This document shows positions 1 to 5,618 of a stretch of 6,602 nt of DNA, piece after piece. Each line of letters begins with the position of its first letter. Position 1 is the first letter of the stretch. The DNA comes from AC-50 sp035640455 (GTDB taxonomy: Bacteria; Actinomycetota; Thermoleophilia; Gaiellales; Gaiellaceae). A program made the translations under genes and the position numbers. Where the stretch lies: positions 1 through 6,602 of the forward strand of contig DASQWB010000016.1 of assembly GCA_035640455.1 (NCBI GenBank). The letters are read 5' to 3'. The notes beneath the pieces are model-generated. The model was not told where the DNA came from. It made no database searches and saw only the letters and a list, made by a program, of their open reading frames with translations.

Positions 1-430
1 TTCTCCGGAGGTCCGGCTTCGTATCGTCTCCGATTTCCTCGCCGGCCTGACCGAGGCTCGGGTTATCGAGTTGCACAGACTGGTAACAGGCGCGCAACAG
101 GGCGATATTCTGCGCATCGCGATGTAGGGCGACCGGCTCGAGCGCGAACACGGGGGAGTGCGGCCAGGCGTGCCAGACGAACTGCGGGACGACATGCACT
201 TCCGCCAACAGCTGCATCAGCTGCTCGTAGTAGGGCTCGTGCTTCTCCGCACCGCCGAGCGCGACCAGGCGGTCAAGAGTCCGGTAGCTGAAACCGGCTA
301 TCGCCTGCTCGACCTCGAAGCAGGCGTCGATGATCGCCTCGGCAAACGGCTCCGGCTGCCCACGGAGCTTGCGCTCGAAGTGATGGCTGAACCAGTGCCA
401 TTGCTTGAACAGCCCGGCGAAGACGCGCTG
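1..430 (-). CDS. Unrecognised protein, fragment lacking both ends
   Basis: On the minus strand a frame stays open for 143 codons from 430 to the left edge, where it leaves the window. The predicted protein has normal globular composition: it is rich in aromatic residues (for example KQWHWFSHHFE near the start and FVWHAWPHSPVF in the middle) and shows no membrane segment or signal peptide. I do not recognise the family. The frame is closed upstream by a TAG at 431-433, and no ATG, GTG or TTG lies in its first 70 codons. The first ATG (215-217) would discard half of the protein-like sequence. This suggests the 5' part of the gene was lost, and the break lies within about 20 bases of the att-like repeat at 452-469. 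It is therefore probably a gene remnant at an island boundary. A rare CTG start or a sequencing frameshift are alternatives. Confidence 0.5.
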
Positions 431-451
431 CTAGAGATCGTCGCGAGTAAC

Positions 452-469
452 CCCCTTCTTACCATGGAG
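452..469. repeat. att-like direct repeat, left copy
   Basis: The 18 bases CCCCTTCTTACCATGGAG match 4019-4036 at 17 of 18 positions and in the same orientation. The right copy is the anticodon stem-loop region of a tRNA-Thr(GGU) 3' half read on the minus strand, and it lies beside an integrase gene. This left copy is therefore best read as a second attachment core or a scar of one. The rest of the tRNA half (T-arm and acceptor strand) is not present on its left side, so it is not a simple duplication of the tRNA end. Confidence 0.6.
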
Positions 470-482
470 TTCTCGCGGCAAC

Positions 483-570
483 CGGTCGCAACCCACGGCA
501 ACGGTTTTCGCTTGTCTGGGCCTTTTTAGAGGCCATGCCGTTTGCCAGCGATTGCCACGGGTTGCGACCG
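483..570. repeat. 88-bp imperfect palindrome with central hairpin
   Basis: The outer 12 bases 483-494 (CGGTCGCAACCC) pair perfectly with 559-570. After a 2-base mismatch, 497-501 pair with 552-556. A separate inner hairpin, GGCCT at 519-523 with AGGCC at 530-534, has exactly the same centre (526.5) as the outer arms, so the whole is one long interrupted palindrome. It lies 13 bases inside the left att-like repeat. It could fold as a structured RNA, or it could be a protein-binding site used in recombination. The inner hairpin has a T-rich loop but no following T-run, so it does not look like a normal intrinsic terminator. Confidence 0.6.
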
Positions 571-574
571 CTGC

Positions 575-591
575 GCTCCATAAAAGCTCCA
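575..591. repeat. Paired GCTCCA motif, left copy
   Basis: GCTCCATAAAAGCTCCA contains two GCTCCA units 11 bases apart, about one helical turn. Nearly the same sequence occurs at 3903-3920 in the same orientation with one extra base in the spacer. It lies about 105 bases inside the left att-like repeat, which is where arm-type integrase or excisionase sites would be expected. That role is an inference. Confidence 0.4.
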
Positions 592-942
592 CGTTTAGTT
601 GCCTATGCTGGCTACGGCACCCGCAACTGGACATTGAGCGTCGGCTGGAGCGTTCGCTAAGGCGACGCTGGCGCCCGAAAGAACGCGCGCTGGAGTGACA
701 GGATGGCGACGACTGCCGTGACGATGCGAAGAAGGTTGAGCGCGAGCTAGGCAGAGGCGCCGCCGACCTCGCCGCAAGGCTCCTTAAACGCTCGATCCGG
801 GGTCGGCCAGTTCGCTCCGGTGCGGCTCGGCGAGAGGACGCTCGCACACAAGAGTGATCCGTCACCAGGGTCTCACTCCTTCGCCACCGAGCCGCTGCGC
901 CCAGCGCTACCGGCTGGCGTGACGATGTCTTAGCCTCACGCT
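592..942. other. Stretch without a convincing gene upstream of the cyclase
   Basis: No frame here has both a good start and convincing coding character. The end of a 41-codon plus-strand ORF (535-660) and an open stretch at 699-854 look mildly protein-like, and could be remnants of a decayed gene. The last part should contain the promoter of the cyclase gene. The hexamer TAGCCT at 931-936 lies 6 bases before the GTG at 943 and fits the TANNNT pattern of a -10 element for a leaderless transcript. No clear -35 element is visible. A GTGA-N4-TCAC inverted repeat is at 854-865. Confidence 0.4.
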
Positions 943-3879
943 GTGCTCATCTGCGCGAGCTGCGGGCGGGTCAATCCGCCGGGCGCAGGCTTCTGCAACA
1001 GCTGCGGGGCGGCGCTCGCATCCCCGGCGGCATCGCGCGAGGTTCGAAAGACGGTCACCGTGCTGTTCTGCGACCTGACCGGCTCGACGGCGCTCGGGGA
1101 GCAGACCGACCCTGAAGCCCTGCGCGCGCTGCTCGCGCGCTACTTCGAGCGGATGAAGGCGATCGTCGAGGCGCACGGCGGCACAGTCGAGAAGTTCATC
1201 GGCGATGCGGTGATGGCGGTGTTCGGCGTCCCGGCGGCGCACGAGGACGATGCGCTGCGCGCCTGCCGGGCGGCGGTCGAGATGCGCGAGTCCTTTCCGG
1301 AGCTGGGGATCGACGGGCGGATCGGGGTGAACACCGGCGAAGTCGTGACGGGTACGGAGGAGCGGCTGGCGACCGGCGACGCCGTCAACGTCGCTGCTCG
1401 CCTCGAGCAGGCTGCGCAATCCGGGGAGGTGCTGATCGGCGAGCCGACCCACGCGCTCGTCAGAGGCGCCGTCGAGGTCGAGTCGGTGGATCCTCTCGAG
1501 CTCAAAGGGAAGGCGAAGCCCGTGCCGGCACTGCGCCTCCTCTTGGTGCTCGAGCCGTCGGAGCGCAGCCACGCGTCGCGGTTCGTCGGGCGCGGGCCTG
1601 AGCTAGCCGCGATCGCCGCAGCCTGGGAGCGAGCGCACGCCCAGTCACGCTGCGAACTGTTCACGGTGGTGGGCGACGCCGGGGTGGGCAAGTCGCGGCT
1701 AGTGGCGGAGGCGCTGACGACATTCGAGGCCCGCGTGGTCCGCGGCCGCTGCCTGCCCTATGGCAAGGGCATTACCTATTGGCCGGTCGTGGAGGTGGTG
1801 AAGCAGATCGTGGCCTTTCCGTCGGATCCGGCGGCGGCGGCCGCGATCCGGTCGCTGCTAGGCGAGTCGGATGTCTCGACGAGCGGTGACGAGATCGCCT
1901 GGGCATTCAGGAAGTTGCTCGAGGAGCAGGCGCCGCTCGTCGTCGTCTTCGACGACATCCAGTGGGGCGAGGAGACGTTTCTGGGGCTGGTCGAGTCGAC
2001 GGTGCTGCTCTCCACGGCGGTGCCGCTCCTGCTCCTGTGCATGGCTCGGCCGGAGCTGGTGGAGCAGCGCCCGACCTGGCCGGTGACGCTGCGCCTGGAG
2101 CCGCTGCCTCCGGAGCACGCGGACGCGCTGATCGGCGACGCTGTCTCGGGTGAGCTGCGCGAGCGGATCGCCCACGCTGCGGGCGGCAACCCGCTGTTCA
2201 TCTCGGAGATGCTGGCGATGGCAACGGGGAACGGCGAGGTCGAGGTGCCGCCGACGCTGAAGGCGCTGCTCGCGGCGCGGCTCGACCAGCTCGACGAGCC
2301 TGAGCGCAGGGTGCTCGAGCGCGGCGCGGTCGAAGGCGAGATCTTCCACCGCGGCGCCGTTCAGGCGCTCGGACCCGAGGAGATCCAGGTCACGACACGC
2401 CTCGCCGGGCTGGTGCGCCGCGAGCTCATCCGGCCCGACCGCGCCCAGCTCCCGGGAGACGACGGCTACCGCTTCCGTCACCTGCTGATCCGCGACGCCG
2501 CCTACGACGCCCTCCCGAAGGCGGTTCGCGCCGACCTGCACGCCCGCTTCGCCGCCTGGCTCGACGAGCGCGGGCACGCCCTCGTCGAACGGGACGAGAT
2601 CGTCGGGTACCACCTCGAGCAGGCCGGCCGGTACCGGGCGGAACTCGGACAGCCAGACCGCGCCTTAGCCGACCGCGCCGCCGCCCGACTCGCGGCCGCT
2701 GGCAACCGCGCGATCGACCGCCGGGATTACGGGGCTGCGGCCGCGCTGCTCGGTCGCGCAGCCGAGCTTGTCCGACCCCACCGGACCGACGTCGCGCTCG
2801 AGCTCGAGTTTGCGGGGGTATGCGGGGAACTCGATAACCGTGCCGAAGTCGAGACGGCGGAGGCCCTCAGCGAACGCGCCGAGGCCGCCGGTGACCATTC
2901 CGGGGCGATGCTCGCGCGTGCCATGGCACTCGTGGCGCGCACCTCCGCCGGCGAGCTCGACGCCACGCACGAGGTGATCGCGATCTGCCGTGCTGCGCTT
3001 CCGCTCGAGGAGGAACGGGACGATCCACGCCGGCTTGCGCTGCTCTGGGAGTTGGTCGCCACCGCCGCGGAGTTCCAGCATCAGCACGATGACGCCGTCG
3101 CAGCGTTGCTCGAAGCGCTTCGCTACCAGCGCCTCGCCGGCTACTCACGGTCGGATATGTATCTGGAGTGGTTGCTGCTCGCCGGCCCGCGGTCGGCCGA
3201 TGACGCGATGCGGACGATGGACGAGCTCGCCGATTGGCGGCCCGCGGGTTCCCAGGACGGCGCGCGGGCAGTGCTCCTCGCGATGCTCGGCCGCTTCGAC
3301 GAGGCGTGGCCGCTCGCCGAGGCGCGGTCGAGCCACCTGCACGAGGTGATCGGCGACATCTCCCGCGACGCGTACGAGGACCTCGCGCTGATCGCGACGA
3401 TCGAAGGCGATCGGGAGCGTGCATGCCGATACGTCGCCGAAGCGATCAAGCGGATCGCCCAGTTCGCCATCCCGGCGGCGACGGCCAAGTCTCGTCTCGC
3501 ACGCGATCTCTGCTACCTCGGTCGCTTCGACGAGGCCGAGCGGCTCCTCGAAGAGGCACGGGCCGTCCTGCCACCCGGGTCCGCTGTTCGCGTGATGGCG
3601 GCTGCCGCCGAGGCGCTCCTGCTTGCCCACCGAGGCGAGCTCCAGCACGCGGAGGCGCTCGCGCGCACAGCAGTGGCGACTGCGGAGAACAAGACGGACA
3701 ACGTCTGGTGGCAGGCGTTGACGCACGAAGACCTCGCCACCGTGCTCGAGCGCGCAGGACGGATCGACGAAGCGCGTGAAGCGCTCGAGCGATCCCTCGC
3801 ACTCTGGGAGCGGAAGGGCTGCCTGCCCTGCGCGAGCCGCGTCCGTGCGGAGATCGCCTCGCTCGGCCGGGCGCATTGA
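943..3879 (+). CDS. Zinc-ribbon / class III adenylate cyclase / ATPase / TPR signalling protein
   Basis: The predicted 978-residue cytoplasmic protein should convert ATP to cAMP under control of its own ATPase and repeat domains. An N-terminal zinc ribbon has C4, C7, C18 and C21. The cyclase domain (about 35-200) keeps both metal-binding aspartates (D44 in FCDLTGST, D88 in EKFIGDAV), the adenine-specifying pair K84 and D146, and the transition-state residues N149 and R153, so it should be active and ATP-specific. A P-loop NTPase follows (about 212-430), with Walker A GDAGVGKS at 244-251, Walker B VVVFDD at 333-338 and GGNPLF at 414-419. Then come a probable winged-helix region (about 435-560) and TPR-like helical pairs to the C-terminus. 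The GTG start is chosen because an in-frame TAG lies at 931-933 and the zinc ribbon begins at residue 4. No Shine-Dalgarno sequence is visible, so translation may be leaderless. This domain order is known from actinobacteria; the signal it senses is unknown. It stands alone, with no operon partner. Confidence 0.9.
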   Translation: MLICASCGRVNPPGAGFCNSCGAALASPAASREVRKTVTVLFCDLTGSTALGEQTDPEALRALLARYFERMKAIVEAHGGTVEKFIGDAVMAVFGVPAAHEDDALRACRAAVEMRESFPELGIDGRIGVNTGEVVTGTEERLATGDAVNVAARLEQAAQSGEVLIGEPTHALVRGAVEVESVDPLELKGKAKPVPALRLLLVLEPSERSHASRFVGRGPELAAIAAAWERAHAQSRCELFTVVGDAGVGKSRLVAEALTTFEARVVRGRCLPYGKGITYWPVVEVVKQIVAFPSDPAAAAAIRSLLGESDVSTSGDEIAWAFRKLLEEQAPLVVVFDDIQWGEETFLGLVESTVLLSTAVPLLLLCMARPELVEQRPTWPVTLRLEPLPPEHADALIGDAVSGELRERIAHAAGGNPLFISEMLAMATGNGEVEVPPTLKALLAARLDQLDEPERRVLERGAVEGEIFHRGAVQALGPEEIQVTTRLAGLVRRELIRPDRAQLPGDDGYRFRHLLIRDAAYDALPKAVRADLHARFAAWLDERGHALVERDEIVGYHLEQAGRYRAELGQPDRALADRAAARLAAAGNRAIDRRDYGAAAALLGRAAELVRPHRTDVALELEFAGVCGELDNRAEVETAEALSERAEAAGDHSGAMLARAMALVARTSAGELDATHEVIAICRAALPLEEERDDPRRLALLWELVATAAEFQHQHDDAVAALLEALRYQRLAGYSRSDMYLEWLLLAGPRSADDAMRTMDELADWRPAGSQDGARAVLLAMLGRFDEAWPLAEARSSHLHEVIGDISRDAYEDLALIATIEGDRERACRYVAEAIKRIAQFAIPAATAKSRLARDLCYLGRFDEAERLLEEARAVLPPGSAVRVMAAAAEALLLAHRGELQHAEALARTAVATAENKTDNVWWQALTHEDLATVLERAGRIDEAREALERSLALWERKGCLPCASRVRAEIASLGRAH

Positions 3880-3902
3880 AAAGCCGTCTTCTGAATCTGA
3901 AA

Positions 3903-3920
3903 GCTCCATAAACGGCTCCA
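3903..3920. repeat. Paired GCTCCA motif, right copy
   Basis: GCTCCATAAACGGCTCCA has two GCTCCA units 12 bases apart and repeats the motif at 575-591 in direct orientation. A reverse-complement unit, TGGAGC, follows at 3935-3940. The motif lies about 100 bases from the right att-like core, mirroring the distance at the left end. It may be an arm-type recombination site, but no binding protein can be assigned from the sequence. Confidence 0.4.
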
Positions 3921-3991
3921 TACCCACCGCGTACTGGAGCTCTTGCAAGTTCCTTCGACAGAATAAGCCGCGATTTGCGCGACTTTTGCAG

Positions 3992-4037
3992 AGCCCTCTG
4001 ACGGACTCGAACCGTCGACCCCTCCTTACCATGGAGG
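3992..4037 (-). pseudogene. 3' half of tRNA-Thr(GGU), displaced attachment-site remnant
   Basis: Read on the minus strand, 4037-4021 form an anticodon arm: stem CCTCC/GGAGG with loop ATGGTAA and anticodon GGU (threonine). A short variable loop follows (4020-4017), then a T-arm (stem GACGG/CCGTC, loop TTCGAGT, 4016-4000), the acceptor 3' strand AGAGGGC (3999-3993) and a T discriminator base at 3992. CCA is not encoded. Upstream of the anticodon stem there is no D-arm and no GCCCTCT acceptor partner, so this is not a functional tRNA. It is the typical scar left when an element inserts in the 3' half of a tRNA gene. The element lies to the right, and it should restore a complete tRNA-Thr at its far end. 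Confidence 0.8.
4019..4036. repeat. att-like direct repeat, right copy
   Basis: CCCCTCCTTACCATGGAG repeats 452-469 with one mismatch. It covers the anticodon stem-loop of the tRNA-Thr half on the minus strand, a common crossover region for tyrosine integrases. The integrase stop codon is 40 bases to the right, so this is very likely one end of the integrase-bearing element. Confidence 0.65.
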
Positions 4038-4076
4038 AGCTTGAGCTGGTCGTGCCGCGAGAGCTGCTGGTACGCG

Positions 4077-5240
4077 TCACCGGCCGGGTTCGAGGAGAAG
4101 CCCGAACGCGCTAGTGGCCATGCGGTCGCGGATGTCGGCTGTGTGGGCGGCGTGGTTGAAGAGGTGGGTGTAGGTGTCGAGGGTGATGCTGGGGCGGGCG
4201 TGGCCGAGGATGCGGCTGACCTGGGCGACGTCGAGTTTGAGCTCGATGATGAGGTGGCTGGCGAAGGTGTGGCGGAGGTCGTGGACGCGCAGGCGGGGCT
4301 GGTCGGCTGGGTTGAGGCCGGCGTTGTTGGCGGCGCGTCCGAGGCCGCGCCGTTCGACGTTGCGGGGAGCAAGTGCCGTTCCGCGCGCGCTTGCGAACAC
4401 GTAGTCGTTGTCGCGGGAGTGGGGCGAGGCGAGCTTGTGCCGCTTCAGCAGGGCGGCGAGCTGGGGGAGGAGCGGGATGTCGCGCGTCGCGGCCCCGGTT
4501 TTGAGCCGAACGCGTCGAGCCGGCTGGTCTGCTCGCGCGCGCGAGAGCTGGTAGCGGACGTGGATGAGGCCGCTTTCGAGGTCGATGTCAGCCCAGATGA
4601 GACCGAGCAGTTCGGAGAGGCGCAGGCCGGTGTAGAGCGCGGTGGCGAGGAACGCGTGGTAGCGGGGCAGCGCCGCGTCGAGCAGGCGGCTGATCTGTAC
4701 GTGGTCGAGCACGCGTTGCTCGCGGCGGTAGATGCGGGGTCGTTCGTGCTGTTCCAGGCGGCGGAGGGGGTTGTCGGTGATATGGCCCCGGCGGAGGGCG
4801 TGTTGGAGGATGCGCCCGAGCGGGACGAGGGCGCCGTTGATCGTCTTCGCGGCCAGCCCTTGGGCGCGCAGGCGGGCGATTAGCTGGGCGATGTCATCGG
4901 TTGTGATCTCGGGCAGCCGCTTGCGGCCGAAGGCGGGGAGGAGGTGCTTGTCGAGGTGGTAGCGGTAGTTCTCGAGCGTGCGTTCGCCGCGTTCGCCGGC
5001 GGCGACGAGCGCCTCGAAGCCTTGGAGCCAGTTCTCGGCGAGCTGGGCGAAGGTAAGCCGGCTCGAGGGGGGCAGCTGGCCGGTGTGGGCTTTGCTGGCG
5101 AGGAGGTCGCGCTGCCGGCGTGCCTCGGCGAGCTTGATGCCGACGGTCTTGTAGCGGGGTTTGCCGTCGACGAGCAGGTAGACGCCGTAGGTGCCGTTCT
5201 GCTGCCGGTAGAGGCCTCGCTCGACGCGTTTTCGCTTCAT
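4077..5240 (-). CDS. int: Tyrosine recombinase / phage-type integrase
   Basis: This 387-residue integrase catalyses site-specific integration and excision of the element. The N-terminus (about 1-55, with NGTYGVYLLVDGKPRYKTVG) fits an arm-site DNA-binding domain. A SAM-like core-binding domain spans about 62-160, and the catalytic domain about 175-370. The full catalytic set is present: R207 in TGLRLSE, K247 in RLKTG, H320 and R323 in HDLRHTF, H347 in LGHA, and the nucleophile Y357 in DTYTHL. It is full length for the family and shows no frameshift, so it should be active. The ATG at 5240 is the first possible start, because a TGA lies directly before it in frame. No strong ribosome-binding site is visible, and translation may be coupled to the ORF upstream. 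Its stop codon is 40 bases from the tRNA-Thr remnant, which marks that remnant as its attachment site. Confidence 0.95.
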   Translation of the reverse strand: MKRKRVERGLYRQQNGTYGVYLLVDGKPRYKTVGIKLAEARRQRDLLASKAHTGQLPPSSRLTFAQLAENWLQGFEALVAAGERGERTLENYRYHLDKHLLPAFGRKRLPEITTDDIAQLIARLRAQGLAAKTINGALVPLGRILQHALRRGHITDNPLRRLEQHERPRIYRREQRVLDHVQISRLLDAALPRYHAFLATALYTGLRLSELLGLIWADIDLESGLIHVRYQLSRARADQPARRVRLKTGAATRDIPLLPQLAALLKRHKLASPHSRDNDYVFASARGTALAPRNVERRGLGRAANNAGLNPADQPRLRVHDLRHTFASHLIIELKLDVAQVSRILGHARPSITLDTYTHLFNHAAHTADIRDRMATSAFGLLLEPGR

Positions 5241-5299
5241 TCAGGTGTGACCGCCTGGTAGTGGCCTTGCCCATCGCTGGGGCTGGTCTGCGTGTCCAT
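5237..5299 (-). CDS. Possible 20-codon coupling ORF between excisionase and integrase
   Basis: An ATG overlaps the excisionase stop as TGATG (5301-5297). The frame runs 20 codons and ends at TGA 5239-5237, overlapping the integrase start as ATGA. It therefore fills the whole gap between two genes that otherwise lack good ribosome-binding sites. The encoded peptide is polar and matches no family I know. A likely role, if it is translated, is to carry ribosomes from the excisionase gene to the integrase gene. It could also be chance. Confidence 0.35.
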   Translation of the reverse strand: MDTQTSPSDGQGHYQAVTPE

Positions 5300-5616
5300 C
5301 AGTAGCTCGCGTTCGGCGGCCATGCCAGTCGCTGCACGGGCTGCGCGAATTCCGCAAGCCAGCGATCGAGTTCCTGTCGGTGGAAGAGGAGGCGGCCGTC
5401 CTGCTTGTAGTGCGGGATGGCGCTTTGGGCAGTGAGCTTGTACAGGCGTTGCTTGGGCCAGTCGAGGTAGGCGGCTGCCTTGTCGATCCCCATCCAGGGC
5501 GAGGGCCCCTCGACGTTCGGGCGCTCGTCCTGCTGGAGCTCGGCGAGGCGGCGGGCGACCAGGTCGGCCAGCTGCTCGAGCGCGGCGGCGAGCGTCGTGC
5601 GGAGCGGCTCGGTCAT
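5299..5616 (-). CDS. Excisionase-like small HTH DNA-binding protein
   Basis: This 105-residue protein has an N-terminal amphipathic helical region (about 1-30). A MerR-like winged HTH of the HTH_17/excisionase type follows (about 41-88): WMGIDKAAAYLDWPKQRLYKL, then a short beta wing (IPHYKQDGRLLFHR) and a final helix, QELDRWL. Proteins of this type bind next to the att site and bias the integrase towards excision, or act as regulators of the module. The ATG at 5616 is chosen because it follows the methyltransferase stop by 2 bases and the frame further upstream overlaps that gene with low-complexity sequence. No Shine-Dalgarno sequence is visible, so coupled translation is likely. It lies directly upstream of the integrase, the usual place for an excisionase. 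A plain transcriptional regulator is the alternative. Confidence 0.82.
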   Translation of the reverse strand: MTEPLRTTLAAALEQLADLVARRLAELQQDERPNVEGPSPWMGIDKAAAYLDWPKQRLYKLTAQSAIPHYKQDGRLLFHRQELDRWLAEFAQPVQRLAWPPNASY

Positions 5617-5618
5617 GG

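Noticed and set aside
854..865. GTGA-N4-TCAC inverted repeat upstream of the cyclase gene, resembling a cAMP-receptor (CRP) site.
   Set aside because: CRP-family sites have a 6-base spacer (TGTGA-N6-TCACA). Here the spacer is 4 and the outer bases do not match, so cAMP feedback cannot be claimed.
3961..3990. Possible terminator hairpin after the cyclase gene (CGCG, ATTTG, CGCG, then CTTTT).
   Set aside because: The stem is only about 4 bp and the T-run is short and interrupted, so it is not supported as an intrinsic terminator.
3992..4110. A complete tRNA gene at the integrase end.
   Set aside because: The sequence 5' of the anticodon stem has no D-arm and no strand complementary to the AGAGGGC acceptor strand; only the 3' half is present.
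3145..4372. Long minus-strand frames (3145-4080 and 3446-4372) opposite the cyclase gene and across the integrase 3' end.
   Set aside because: They are antisense or out-of-frame shadows in high-GC DNA. Their translations are low-complexity (Arg, Ser, Pro and Thr rich) and match no family, while the opposing frames encode clear domains.
4041..4883. A 280-codon plus-strand frame opposite the integrase.
   Set aside because: The integrase on the other strand has every catalytic residue, and the plus-strand translation is Gly/Val/Glu-rich shadow sequence.
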